Source: UBA9865 sp035647835 (GTDB lineage Bacteria > Bacillota > Dethiobacteria > Dethiobacterales > Dethiobacteraceae). Taken from it: a DNA stretch of 48,481 nt. The notes beneath the pieces are model-generated. The model saw nothing but the letters and a program-made list of their open reading frames with translations, made no database searches and had not been told where the DNA came from. Every line of letters starts with the position of its first letter. Position 1 is the stretch's first letter. The stretch spans positions 1 through 48,481 of the forward strand of contig DASRMS010000093.1 in assembly GCA_035647835.1 (NCBI GenBank). The letters run 5' to 3'. A program made the position numbers and the translations under genes. This document shows positions 33,363-42,100 of this stretch, piece by piece.

Positions 33363-34505
33363 TTAGTCTCGCTGCTTGGGCGGGTTAGGTCCGTGGTATT
33401 GATAATAATGACATTCAATACGGCCGTTATAGAGTTTGCGCTTTTTATTGGCCGGACGGCCAAAGATTTTTTCAAAACCTTTATGCGAGGTAATGACAAA
33501 GAAAGACCAAGTAGGTAATTGGCCAAAAACCTGCCCCATTTCACGGTATAATGCTTCTGCTTCCTGTACATCTCCTAAACGTTCGCCGTAGGGGGGGTTG
33601 CAGATTACATAGCCGTAATCAAAACGAGAACGAAAATCAGTCAGTGCTAACCTCTGAAAATGAATGTGACTTTCCACACCTGCTTTACGGGCATGGTGGC
33701 GGGCTAAACTTAACACTTGATCATCATGGTCTGTACCTAAAATACGCAGAGTGCGGTCTCTGACGATCAGGTCCTGTGCCTCAGTACGGGCAGTCTGCCA
33801 CAAATGGTGAGGAATATTAGGCCACTTTTCGGCACTAAAATGCCGCTTTAAACCTGGTGCGATATTTAGGCCCAACAGAGCAGCTTCAATAGGGATGGTA
33901 CCCGAACCACAGAGAGGGTCAGCCAGTACGCGATCAGCCGGCCATTTACTAAGACGTACCAAAGCAGCCGCTAAAGTTTCTCGTAAGGGTGCTTTAGCGG
34001 TTAGTTCACGGTAGCCTCTTTTATGTAAGCCCGCACCACTAGTATCTATGGTCAGAGTAGCCCGGTCTTTTAGCAAAGCCACTTCAACTTTATATTTAGG
34101 TCCCGTTTCCTCAAACCAAGTCTGCTGATAGTTTTGTTTTAGCTTTTCCACAATTGCTTTCTTGACGATTGCCTGACAGTCAGAAACACTAAACAGTTTT
34201 GATTTAATCGATTTACCATCTACTGGAAATTCTGCATCTTGCGGCAGCCACTCCTGCCACGGCAAAGCTTTCGTCTGTTCAAATAGTTGCTCAAATGTAG
34301 TGGCTATAAATTCACCAACTTTAACTAACACCCGGTCAGCTGAGCGCAGCCACAAGTTTGTGCGACAAATTGCTTCCTCATCGCCATAAAAGGTCACCCG
34401 ACCGTTTTCTACCATTTGATCTCGATACCCTAATGCTTTTAATTCTTTAGCCACAATTGCTTCTAAACCGAAAGCCGCAGTTGCAATTAGTTCAATTTTC
34501 GCCAT
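33363..34505 (-). CDS. THUMP-domain rRNA guanine-N2 methyltransferase (RlmL-like)
   Basis: 380 residues. N-terminal ferredoxin-like and THUMP region (about 1-160), then a Rossmann SAM-dependent domain with DPLCGSGTIPIEAALLG and the N-methylation motif CNPPYGERLGD. The layout fits the YpsC/RlmL N-terminal-half family, which methylates a guanine N2 in 23S rRNA. ATG follows AAGGAG. Confidence 0.9.
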   Translation of the reverse strand: MAKIELIATAAFGLEAIVAKELKALGYRDQMVENGRVTFYGDEEAICRTNLWLRSADRVLVKVGEFIATTFEQLFEQTKALPWQEWLPQDAEFPVDGKSIKSKLFSVSDCQAIVKKAIVEKLKQNYQQTWFEETGPKYKVEVALLKDRATLTIDTSGAGLHKRGYRELTAKAPLRETLAAALVRLSKWPADRVLADPLCGSGTIPIEAALLGLNIAPGLKRHFSAEKWPNIPHHLWQTARTEAQDLIVRDRTLRILGTDHDDQVLSLARHHARKAGVESHIHFQRLALTDFRSRFDYGYVICNPPYGERLGDVQEAEALYREMGQVFGQLPTWSFFVITSHKGFEKIFGRPANKKRKLYNGRIECHYYQYHGPNPPKQRD

Positions 34506-34851
34506 TACCTACTCCTTTACCTTGATTGTGTGACCTCTTCTACAAAGCCATCTCTGCATCATTTATTGATAATGGCCTGCCAGGGTTTCGTCTGTATTTT
34601 ATCCTGGTTATCTGCGCTTCGCTAACTGCGAAGTACTGCCATTGCTCTTAAGTATAACAAAACACTCTACATTTTTCCAACATTACACTGACACTCTTCT
34701 CGCTGCGAAGATGACCATCTTTAGCGTACGCAGAAAAATGCTGCTTAATTCTGGCTTGTAAGCGAAGTGGTGTTGTTTGATTTCTCTCCGCGTGAAAACG
34801 CCTGACGGTAATGAGCCTGTCAGGCGTTTTGTTTGTTTAAGGGGCAGTCTA
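34506..34851. other. Intergenic spacer with repeat copy C
   Basis: No gene is seen in this 346-base spacer between the FMN-binding protein and the methyltransferase. Positions about 34595-34640 resemble the end of the dispersed repeat at 6541-6645 (TTTTATCCTGG, then TTCGCTAACTGCGA). A hairpin terminator lies at 34795-34830. Confidence 0.5.
34795..34830. terminator. Terminator-like hairpin after the FMN-binding gene
   Basis: 12-bp perfect stem AAAACGCCTGAC/GTCAGGCGTTTT with a 12-base loop. On minus it ends TTTTCACG, on plus TTTTGTTTGTTT. It is placed to end the FMN-binding gene on minus. Confidence 0.8.
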
Positions 34852-35229
34852 TTAATGTAAGAGTGCACTTTCTACAGCTTTCAGAATTACTCTACTGCTA
34901 TAGGTTGCTCCGGACACCGTATCAACCTGTAATGATTGTTGTGTGATAATCTCATCGACAATACTTTCCGCTGCCTCACCTTTACCATGATCATGCTTAA
35001 TAAGCTTAATCTCAGCGATCTGAGCATCTTGCACAATAACATCAACTATTACTTGAATAGGACCGGCGGCCACGTCACCTTGATAAACACCATCAGCAAT
35101 GTTAGCTAGGTTAACATCTGCAAAGACGAAATCATTAATCTGCTGTATCCCTCGCCAAAAAGCAAAAAACATGCCTCCACCAACTATTAACAAAGCAATT
35201 AAGAAAAACAATAAGACTTTGCGCAGCAT
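34852..35229 (-). CDS. Membrane-anchored FMN-binding domain protein
   Basis: 125 residues. One N-terminal membrane helix (about 3-25), then an FMN-binding domain with the flavinylation-type motif DTVSGATYSSRVILKAVESA, similar to the flavin sites of RnfG and NqrC. The threonine in SGATYSS could carry covalent FMN if an ApbE flavin transferase is present. ATG at 35229 follows GGAGGTG; the frame extends upstream to 35277 without a site. Confidence 0.88.
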   Translation of the reverse strand: MLRKVLLFFLIALLIVGGGMFFAFWRGIQQINDFVFADVNLANIADGVYQGDVAAGPIQVIVDVIVQDAQIAEIKLIKHDHGKGEAAESIVDEIITQQSLQVDTVSGATYSSRVILKAVESALLH

Positions 35230-35433
35230 TGTTTTACACCTCCTTTTTTTATGACTGCTTCCTACAGCTCCCCACAAGCGTAATTACGCAGAAAAGGTAC
35301 CTACGAACTTTTTCTATAATCACACTATAACAAAAATTCCCCGGACATTAAAGGGAATTATGCAAGCACTATACTGTTTTTCACCAGGACAAGAAGAGCC
35401 AGGCCAAGTTAAAGTGGCCTGGCTAACTCTCAC

Positions 35434-36369
35434 CTATTCACTTTGCTCCTCGACAATTTCTTCATTACGTTCCACAGGGGCGTCTAAAATTACATGCTCA
35501 ATATTTAAGGGCTTACCGTCTACCGTAATGGCCACTAAATCTACCCCTTCAAACTCTGTCAAAGTGTTGACAATCGAGGTAATAGTCATTGTTTCCCCGG
35601 CGGCACCACCGCTGTGTTTAGTATGCATTTCCGGGGAAAAATCAACTACAGCAATGCCATCTTGCATGCTCACAGAGTGTACCTGTACTTCTGCAGGAAT
35701 AGTCGGCGCTAAATTGTTTCCTTGAGGGCCACGAATCAACTCTGCCAACACTATCCGTAAGCGGTCAGCTAAATCAGCAGATAAGGCAAAACTAAGCGTA
35801 CGCTTTTCTGGGATCAAGGCTGTCGCTTGAGGATTAGCAAAGTAAAGGGTTACTTCTTCTTCCGCAGTCGGTGAACCACCATCTGCGGTAAAATGCGTCA
35901 TGAATCCCCGCGCCTCACCACTAGGTCCAATGAGCTCGCTGCCTTCTATCAGGATCTTAACTTTCTCAATCTCTGCGGACTCAGTTAAAGTATTGACAAC
36001 GGAAGCAACGGCGATAATTTCAGCCACACTCCCCCCAAAGGAAAGAAAGTGCTCTGTTAAATTAACTAGCAATGCGTTATCCTGACGCATTGTTCCATAG
36101 ACTTTTGTCCCTGCAGGTATATTCCTGGTAAAACCTGCTGTTTCAGGGCCAGCAATGAGCGCCTGCAGCGCTGCTTTGTAGCGGTCTTCTTCCTCTTGAA
36201 AGGTAATCTGCCTTTCTTCACTTACTAACTTCTCATTATTGGCATCACCGTAGTACAATGTCACATTAGCGGTAATTTCCTCGGGCTCTATCGGTGGTGA
36301 TTCCTTATTTTGCGCACATCCACACAATAGCAGTAACAAGACAAGTACCCATACTAGCTTTCGCATCAT
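35434..36369 (-). CDS. Lipoprotein with two GerMN domains
   Basis: 311 residues. Lipobox LLLCGCAQ, then two tandem GerMN domains (about 45-165 and 185-290); each contains VNLTEHFLSFGGS / VDFSPEMHTKHSGG followed by SVVNTLTE / SIVNTLTEFEGVD. GerM in B. subtilis is a sporulation and germination lipoprotein. The C-terminus is acidic. ATG at 36369 follows a GGGTGGAG stretch. A GTG at 36375 is an alternative. Confidence 0.88.
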   Translation of the reverse strand: MMRKLVWVLVLLLLLCGCAQNKESPPIEPEEITANVTLYYGDANNEKLVSEERQITFQEEEDRYKAALQALIAGPETAGFTRNIPAGTKVYGTMRQDNALLVNLTEHFLSFGGSVAEIIAVASVVNTLTESAEIEKVKILIEGSELIGPSGEARGFMTHFTADGGSPTAEEEVTLYFANPQATALIPEKRTLSFALSADLADRLRIVLAELIRGPQGNNLAPTIPAEVQVHSVSMQDGIAVVDFSPEMHTKHSGGAAGETMTITSIVNTLTEFEGVDLVAITVDGKPLNIEHVILDAPVERNEEIVEEQSE

Positions 36370-36449
36370 CTCCACCCTTCTTAGCTTACGATAGTAGTTC
36401 CTTGTTCTATTTTGGGTTAATCTAGAGTATTTATGCCACTTTCTGCAGG

Positions 36450-36486
36450 CTGCAAGCTTTAAATAAGCTTGCAGTCTTTATTTTTG
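36450..36486 (+). other. Terminator-like hairpin upstream of the GerMN gene
   Basis: CTGCAAGCTT/AAGCTTGCAG stem (36450-36459 with 36465-36474), then TCTTTATTTTTG on plus. No plus-strand gene precedes it. It may be a leftover or a leader hairpin of the minus-strand GerMN gene. Confidence 0.5.
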
Positions 36487-36496
36487 CTTGCCAGAC

Positions 36497-36533
36497 AGTA
36501 AAATAAAAGATGTGACACACAGCCACATCCTTT
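36497..36533 (-). terminator. Terminator of the nitroreductase gene
   Basis: Stem AAAGGATGTG with CACATCTTTT and TTTATTTTACTG after it on minus, 6 bases past the stop codon. Confidence 0.8.
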
Positions 36534-36538
36534 ATCCT

Positions 36539-37045
36539 CTATAATTCCCAGCGGTCATAATGAACACATTGCGGGTCATAACGATCTCCCACTGCTTTTT
36601 CTTCTGCGGGATAACCCAGAGCTACCACAGCAAGGGGGATAACATGTTCTGGCATTCCCAGATATGTACGTAATTTGCCTACTTTTTCGTCATTGGGATA
36701 AATACTTAGCCAAACAGCACCCAACCCGCTGGCATGAGCCGCTAAAAGCAAGTTTTCCGTGGCCGCAGCACAATCCTGAACCCATAATCCGGGGACCAAC
36801 TCTTTCTCTAAATCACCACAAACCACGATAGCCGCCGGAGCCCCTGCTAAGACGGCAGTATTCGGAGCACAGTCCCGCATACCAGCTAGTATTGCCCGCT
36901 CCCGCACAACAATAAATTGCCAGGGACGAGCATTCCGACCCGTGGGGGCAGACATGGCTGCCCCCAGCAGCGCGGTAAGCTGTTCAGTTGTCAGTCCTTG
37001 TTCTGTAAATTTGCGGATACTCCGGCGAGTGAGAATATTCTTCAC
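36539..37045 (-). CDS. Nitroreductase family protein
   Basis: FMN-dependent oxidoreductase, 168 residues, with the FMN-binding start RRSIRKFTEQGLTTEQL, SAPTGRNARPWQFIVV and GLGAVWLSIYP. Substrate unknown. The start is GTG at 37045, 8 bases after AAAGGAG, in preference to ATG at 37072. Confidence 0.9.
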   Translation of the reverse strand: MKNILTRRSIRKFTEQGLTTEQLTALLGAAMSAPTGRNARPWQFIVVRERAILAGMRDCAPNTAVLAGAPAAIVVCGDLEKELVPGLWVQDCAAATENLLLAAHASGLGAVWLSIYPNDEKVGKLRTYLGMPEHVIPLAVVALGYPAEEKAVGDRYDPQCVHYDRWEL

Positions 37046-37075
37046 TAAATCCGCTCCTTTCTTCGATACCATTAA

Positions 37076-37396
37076 TTACTCTATCACTACAGCGGTACCA
37101 GAGGCTGTAACCATTAACATATTGCCACCCTGACCCAGCACCTCATAATCAATATCTACGCCGACTACAGCATTGGCGCCAACCGCTGCTGCTCGTTTAA
37201 CCATCTCTTCAATTGCCATTTCCCTGGCCTCAATTAATTCCCCTTCATAGGCACCGGCACGCCCACCAAAAAAATTACGCAAGCCGGCGGAAAAGTCTTT
37301 AATAAAGTCAACTCCGGAAATTACCTCCCCAAACATAATCCCGCGATACTCCAGAATTTTACGACCCTCAATAATAGGGGTTGTTGTAACCAACAT
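37076..37396 (-). CDS. YbjQ/UPF0145 family protein
   Basis: 106 residues with the family core YRGIMFGEVISGVDFIKD, GGRAGAYEGELIEAREMA and AAVGANAVVGVDIDYEVLG. Described as a heavy-metal-binding-type pentameric fold; the cellular role is unclear. Confidence 0.9.
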   Translation of the reverse strand: MLVTTTPIIEGRKILEYRGIMFGEVISGVDFIKDFSAGLRNFFGGRAGAYEGELIEAREMAIEEMVKRAAAVGANAVVGVDIDYEVLGQGGNMLMVTASGTAVVIE

Positions 37397-37463
37397 CTTG
37401 GCACCCTCCTCCTGACAGCGACAGATTTTGCAGTTCTTTTAGCATTCTATACCGATTTAAGTT

Positions 37464-37510
37464 AAAAATAACCTCGGCAGCGGCTCTTATTTCTGCACGA
37501 GGTTATTATT
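37464..37510 (-). terminator. Terminator of the TIGR04076-type gene
   Basis: AATAACCTCG/CGAGGTTATT outer stem with an inner GCAG/CTGC pair and TTTTTAACTT after it on minus, 5 bases past the gene. Confidence 0.85.
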
Positions 37511-37514
37511 ATGT

Positions 37515-37832
37515 TTAGCTAGCCACTCTTTCTAATTTAAATATAACAGGATGCAGCCCATCGTTGCAGCTGGAGATAGCAATACCCTCTTCTCTGGTAT
37601 AAGGACTGGTGCCTCCCGCAGCCAACAGCTCTACAGTTGCAGCCAGACCCCGCCAAGCACCTGGACAAAAATCTGCCGGCATTTCACCATTAACCGCAAG
37701 GTAGCTCAAACCTTCCTCGCCTTTAGCACAAACTACGGGTACAGTTTCTTTCGCATAGGCACTATGAACATCTTCTACTTTCGTCTTCTTGAGGATGGTA
37801 ATCCTTACTTTGGCTTTCTTTTCTTCTGTCAT
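37515..37832 (-). CDS. TIGR04076-like small protein
   Basis: 105 residues from ATG 37832, preceded by GGAGGTATCAGA. The pattern VRITILKKT, CPGAWRGLAATVELL and SSCNDGLHPVIFKLER fits the TIGR04076 family of anaerobes, whose function is unknown. Conserved cysteines could bind metal. It has its own promoter and terminator, so it is a single-gene unit. Confidence 0.8.
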   Translation of the reverse strand: MTEEKKAKVRITILKKTKVEDVHSAYAKETVPVVCAKGEEGLSYLAVNGEMPADFCPGAWRGLAATVELLAAGGTSPYTREEGIAISSCNDGLHPVIFKLERVAS

Positions 37833-37871
37833 TCTGATACCTCCGATTGTGAATATTCTGTGTTTTAATTT

Positions 37872-37900
37872 ATTATATCTTGTCACAATTCAATGTACAA
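37872..37900 (-). promoter_or_regulatory. Promoter of the TIGR04076-type gene
   Basis: TTGTAC (37895-37900), 17 bases, perfect TATAAT (37872-37877) on minus. The -35 box is weak. Confidence 0.6.
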
Positions 37901-37966
37901 GATATAAATAACTAGTTAAATATTTAACAATAGCTGCATTTAGATGTAGCTTAACCATAGTAGTGA

Positions 37967-38665
37967 TTAAGGGACAAGATTAAGCCCCTGCTCTACTTCT
38001 ACTTCCACTTGCAAATCTTTGGGCACTTGAATGACGACTGCTTGCGCACCTAACAGTGAACTCATATTCCAGTGCCAGTTGTTACTGCTGTCACTAAACT
38101 GCTGCATCGTCCAATCCTTTGTAAAGGCAAAGGCAACCATTTCAAATTGTGCTGCATTGGTTAATTCCAATTTATTATCTATCCGTCTAACGCTGGGGGA
38201 ATTACCCAACAGATCCCCCTTAAACTTTAAACTGGTGGTATAGCTGGTTACATCAATTTTACCATCATTGATTTCTTTTCTTTCAATGGCCACAAGCGGC
38301 TCAAAATACTGGTCGGCAGCAGTTGTGAGATAAAGCACGTCATCGTAGTAAGTAAAATTCCAGTATCCGTTAATCTGTATTCCCTCCAGCTTACTCAGGC
38401 GGCCTTTCTCCAGTGCGGCATAAAACTGCAATTGCATGGCTTCAGCTTCAGCTTCCGCAACTTGTATATCTTGCGCTGACGCTGCTTCCTTGGCGTCAGC
38501 GACAAGATAAAAGGCACCTGTAAAGATCAACAGCACAGCTAAATACAGACTAACAGTGATCCGAGTTTGCCGAAAAGAAACACGGGCTGTGCGGGCAATG
38601 CCTGAAAAAATACCCAGCAAAATCAAGATTGACGGCCATACAATAAGTATACCTAGATTATTCAT
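37967..38665 (-). CDS. Membrane-anchored protein of the GntR/ABC operon
   Basis: Not assigned to a family. 232 residues. Two membrane helices near the N-terminus (about 5-23 and 36-56), then a mainly soluble domain, probably outside, of about 170 residues. ATG 38665 overlaps the upstream permease stop (ATGA) and follows GGAGGTC. It is the last gene of the operon and may be an accessory subunit of the transporter. Confidence 0.78.
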   Translation of the reverse strand: MNNLGILIVWPSILILLGIFSGIARTARVSFRQTRITVSLYLAVLLIFTGAFYLVADAKEAASAQDIQVAEAEAEAMQLQFYAALEKGRLSKLEGIQINGYWNFTYYDDVLYLTTAADQYFEPLVAIERKEINDGKIDVTSYTTSLKFKGDLLGNSPSVRRIDNKLELTNAAQFEMVAFAFTKDWTMQQFSDSSNNWHWNMSSLLGAQAVVIQVPKDLQVEVEVEQGLNLVP

Positions 38666-39405
38666 CGCCTGACCTCCATTCTGTTCGTAAAGAGGATCAC
38701 TGTGGCAAATAGCAAGGCTGCTGCGCACACTACTTTCATGCTAAAAAGGAGCATTGAAGTTTCGCGTACAAAAAACACAAAGATCGTTGTTAAAAGCTGC
38801 ACCTCTCCAGCCCTCCTGGCTTCTATAAACAATGAACCTAAAAAAAGCACAGGTATTACAATCGTTAAGGCTTTATTACGCTGAGTTAGCATGCCAAAAA
38901 AATATCCCAGCACAGATAGTAAAAAAGCATAAAGTGCTGTCACATAACTACCACTAAGTAGTGTTAAAGGGGCAAGATACAAGCTGTTGTTGGTATATAC
39001 GTCTTGAAACCAATAGACTAAAAGTCTTAACAATACTCCGGAAAGTGTTGCTGTAATCCCCCCGACCAGGGCAGCTGTCGCTAACAGACAAACACTGGCA
39101 AGATTACTGGTCAAGCGAGTGGAGACAAAAGAAAAATCTAGTCGGCAAGCATTCCCAGCCACCGTATTGCCAATGATGAAGGCCCAGATCAAGGTAAATA
39201 CAATAATAATATCTCCTGAAATTAGTTTAAGATTAATCACCATCGAACTAGACCCGGCTCCCATGGAGGCAGAACCATTTAAAGATAGCAGCAGCGCCAA
39301 CAATTGAACAATCATTAAACTAAAAAAGATACCCAGATTTGTTTTGAGCTTATAAGCGTATTGTTTTTTGCATACTGCTAGCAGCTTAGGTTCGTGAAAA
39401 GACAT
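38662..39405 (-). CDS. ABC transporter membrane subunit
   Basis: 247 residues with six predicted helices, typical of ABC-2-like permeases. ATG at 39405 follows AAAGGAGG by 8 bases; the frame extends upstream inside the ATPase gene to 39477. The ATPase gene's end overlaps it by 20 bases. Confidence 0.85.
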   Translation of the reverse strand: MSFHEPKLLAVCKKQYAYKLKTNLGIFFSLMIVQLLALLLSLNGSASMGAGSSSMVINLKLISGDIIIVFTLIWAFIIGNTVAGNACRLDFSFVSTRLTSNLASVCLLATAALVGGITATLSGVLLRLLVYWFQDVYTNNSLYLAPLTLLSGSYVTALYAFLLSVLGYFFGMLTQRNKALTIVIPVLFLGSLFIEARRAGEVQLLTTIFVFFVRETSMLLFSMKVVCAAALLFATVILFTNRMEVRR

Positions 39406-40288
39406 TATCAATTCCTCCTTTATGCTGGGCTGTGAGATAGATGGACAAATCATCAGTTGCCACCGGGGAAATCTCAACCCCCTGTAAACGTGCTTGCTGT
39501 AATATCTCCTGGTTAAAAGTGTTACGGGCTACCAAATAAATACTGTCTTTGCCGAGTTGCCGTTGATATAGTATTTGCTCCGGCGTGATCATTTTGTTGA
39601 TAATGCTTGCTTGACCAGTAAAACCGACAGCATAGCCTTTTAATTCATCAAGAGGTAAGTGTAAATACTTTTCACCAGCTTTAATCAGCAGCAAATCATC
39701 AAGCAGCTCCTCAATCTCACTTAAGAGATGACTAGAGAAAATAATCGTGCGGGGGTACTGCATGAAGTCTTTAAGCAGCGCCCGATAAAAATCTTTGCGC
39801 ACCGCCACATCCATGCCCACAGTCGGCTCATCAAAAATGGTGAGCGGGCAGCGGGCGGCAATGCCAATAATCATCTTTAAACTGCTTTTCATGCCTTTAG
39901 AAAGATTAGCATAATATTGTTGCGGCTGCAGAGAAAAATAATCTAGCAATCCCCTTGCTAATTCTGCCCGCCAGTTAGCGTAAAACTGACCAATGGCTGC
40001 TAATGTCTCCCCTAAATTAAGATTATCTGGCAGTTCCAGTTGATCATCAATAAAAATTAGATTGGCAGCGACATGTAAATTATTAAAGGGAGTTTGGCCA
40101 AAGACGCGCACTTCTCCCGAGCTGGGCAGCAGATAGCCGGCCAGTAGTTTTAAAAGGGTGGTTTTCCCCGCACCGTTTCTGCCAACCAGTCCGGTAATTT
40201 TATTTTCTTCTATGCTAAAGCTTAAGTTGTTAACAGCTTTAAACTTGCCAAATGATTTGGCAAGACTCTCGCTCTCAATACAAATCAC
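39386..40288 (-). CDS. ABC transporter ATP-binding protein
   Basis: 300 residues. Walker A GRNGAGKTTLL, a divergent signature LSKGMKSSLKM as in YtrB-like proteins, Walker B LTIFDEPTVGMD and the switch His in FSSHLLSE. It ends in a 60-70 residue extra C-terminal domain. With the permease and the GntR regulator it resembles the YtrA-regulated transporters of Bacillus, linked there to cell-envelope antibiotics; substrate unknown here. Confidence 0.92.
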   Translation of the reverse strand: MICIESESLAKSFGKFKAVNNLSFSIEENKITGLVGRNGAGKTTLLKLLAGYLLPSSGEVRVFGQTPFNNLHVAANLIFIDDQLELPDNLNLGETLAAIGQFYANWRAELARGLLDYFSLQPQQYYANLSKGMKSSLKMIIGIAARCPLTIFDEPTVGMDVAVRKDFYRALLKDFMQYPRTIIFSSHLLSEIEELLDDLLLIKAGEKYLHLPLDELKGYAVGFTGQASIINKMITPEQILYQRQLGKDSIYLVARNTFNQEILQQARLQGVEISPVATDDLSIYLTAQHKGGIDNVFSRT

Positions 40289-40290
40289 AA

Positions 40291-40674
40291 CTATTCCCCC
40301 TCTGCAAAACTTTGTTCTGCCATTTCGATCATCCTGACTAATTCCTCACGGGGAACATGTAAACGTCCTGCTTCGGCAACAACTTCCAAGACCAGCTGCT
40401 GCAAACTTTCATTAATTCGTTTGGTACGTATTCTTTCTTTCGCCTGTGGCGCAACGAACATACCTAATCCCCGTTTCTTGTATAAAAGGTTTTCCTCGAC
40501 CAACATGGACAGCCCTTTAGCGGCAGTAGCTGGATTAATATTAAACATCTCTGCTAGCTGGTACTGTGAATAGATTTTTTCATCACTGGCAATGGAGCCA
40601 CGTAATATTTCCAGCTCCAGCCATTCAGCAATCTGCATATAGATCGGTTTCAAACTGTCCGGATTAAGTAACAC
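40291..40674 (-). CDS. GntR family (YtrA-like) repressor
   Basis: 127 residues, N-terminal winged helix (about 10-75; IYSQYQLAEMFNINPATAAKGL) and a short helical tail of the YtrA subfamily. The start is GTG at 40674, preceded by GGAGGG. It is the first gene of the transporter operon and overlaps nothing; the ATPase starts 3 bases later. A palindrome overlapping the transcription start suggests autorepression. Confidence 0.93.
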   Translation of the reverse strand: MLLNPDSLKPIYMQIAEWLELEILRGSIASDEKIYSQYQLAEMFNINPATAAKGLSMLVEENLLYKKRGLGMFVAPQAKERIRTKRINESLQQLVLEVVAEAGRLHVPREELVRMIEMAEQSFAEGE

Positions 40675-40708
40675 TCATACCACTCCCTCCATCACCACAA
40701 CAATAGTG

Positions 40709-40724
40709 CATTACTACTGTAATG
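40709..40724. promoter_or_regulatory. Candidate GntR operator
   Basis: Inverted repeat CATTAC-TACT-GTAATG (40709-40724), just downstream of the -10 box. The sequence between promoter and gene would be blocked by a bound dimer. Confidence 0.65.
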
Positions 40725-40725
40725 T

Positions 40726-40754
40726 AGTATATAATATTAGTTGAACTTTGTCAA
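40726..40754 (-). promoter_or_regulatory. Promoter of the GntR-ABC operon
   Basis: Perfect TTGACA (40749-40754), 17-base spacer and TATACT (40726-40731) on minus. Confidence 0.88.
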
Positions 40755-40822
40755 GAGGTTTGTATTAAAAAATGCCCCCAGGAGGAGCAAAAGTTATTTC
40801 GGCCACTAAGTTGTCTGGGCTA

Positions 40823-40975
40823 TTATTTATTTGTCTCCCTTAAGTAGTCAACAATTAATTTATCCAACTTTTCACTTTGCTTAATTGTCTGATTATGGTT
40901 GATACCAAACCTGTTAATTATTGCTGCTAAACGTTGACGTTCTCTTTCCACCTTTTGCTGCAGCTCTTCGTACAT
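40823..40975 (-). CDS. Spo0E-like aspartyl-phosphate phosphatase
   Basis: 50 residues, a two-helix protein with the signature SEKLDKLIVDYL. Spo0E-type phosphatases dephosphorylate Spo0A~P and delay sporulation. ATG 40975 follows GGGGTGAT by 9 bases; an extended frame to 41017 is less likely. Confidence 0.85.
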   Translation of the reverse strand: MYEELQQKVERERQRLAAIINRFGINHNQTIKQSEKLDKLIVDYLRETNK

Positions 40976-41184
40976 ATAATCAAAATCACCCCGTTCTGCA
41001 AGAGAGCCTAATCCCATATTTCGATAAGCTTAAACATATTTCACCAATAATTTTATTACTTAATTGCAGCTCATTTACAGTAATGTATTTGTCTTCCTCT
41101 ATCCTACCAAATTATACCATTTGCAGCAATACATCCATCGACGTATCTTTTAACAAAATCAGTGTAAAAAATAAGTCTATCGGC

Positions 41185-41901
41185 TTATTTTTTTGCTAGG
41201 TAGTACAATACAGCTTCCATTCTATCCTTTACCGCTAATTCATGTAGAATATTAGAAACATGAACTTTTATTGTTTTTTCACTTATTTGTAATTCAGCAG
41301 CTATTTGGCGATTTGTTTTGGCCTCCGCTAATTTTTTTAACACCTCCAGTTGACGGCGCGTTAATCGTGTCAATTTATTGGCCGGCTCCAGATGCATTAA
41401 GGACTCCTCAATGCTGGCTGTTAGCTGCTCAGTCGTCATACTATTTAATTGTCTGCTGAGCTCTTTTATTTGATACTCTCTGACAATTAGTTCTCCCAGG
41501 ATACTAGTCATTGTTTGCAGTTGAGTTAGCTGTCTTTGCCCATTGGGATACAGATTATGAGTTAAAAGCAGCTGCCCCATTTCTTGGCCACAAGCGCTTT
41601 CCAATTGCTGCTCTTGCTTTGGTTTTATAAAATGACCTGTAAATAAATAAAAAGGCTCCTTCTTGATCCTAATTTTAGTGTAAATAAACTCAACACCATC
41701 TAAATCAGCTTGACTGGAGATCAGGGTTCCACTATTTATCACAAACGCTTGATAAAATCGCAAAAGTAGCTCTTGCTTGCCTTGATTATTAAAGTAAGGT
41801 GAAGCATAAATAATCTCGCCCTGTTTGTCCAGCAGCAATAAGGGCACTTTAATAATTTCAGAGATTATATCCACAAGTGCAAGAATAGACACTCCATCCA
41901 T
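41185..41901 (-). CDS. LuxR-type transcriptional regulator
   Basis: 238 residues. The C-terminus holds a GerE-type HTH (about 175-235; LTRRQLEVLKKLAEAKTNRQ, SEKTIKVHVSNIL). The N-terminus (about 10-110) looks like a PAS/GAF-like sensor with LLLDKQGEIIYASPYF. No receiver domain. Target unknown; an orphan regulator. Confidence 0.87.
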   Translation of the reverse strand: MDGVSILALVDIISEIIKVPLLLLDKQGEIIYASPYFNNQGKQELLLRFYQAFVINSGTLISSQADLDGVEFIYTKIRIKKEPFYLFTGHFIKPKQEQQLESACGQEMGQLLLTHNLYPNGQRQLTQLQTMTSILGELIVREYQIKELSRQLNSMTTEQLTASIEESLMHLEPANKLTRLTRRQLEVLKKLAEAKTNRQIAAELQISEKTIKVHVSNILHELAVKDRMEAVLYYLAKK

Positions 41902-41984
41902 ATGTACCTTCCTTATTATGGCAACCCATTATTTTCTAGTCATGATCTGCTGGAAATAAGCACCAAGAACTTTAAGAGCAGAAA

Positions 41985-42020
41985 GGAGTAGATTTGTAAC
42001 CAATGGATACAATCTACTCC
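41985..42020 (-). terminator. Terminator of the HD-domain gene
   Basis: GGAGTAGATT/AATCTACTCC stem with an imperfect inner part, followed by TTTCTGCTCTT on minus. The rest of 41902-42100 holds no gene. Confidence 0.55.
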
Positions 42021-42100
42021 TCACATTAATATATCTTAAGTACTAATCAGCTAAATTTGTCACTAATCCATTATTTAACGCTTGTTTAGCTTATATTCTC

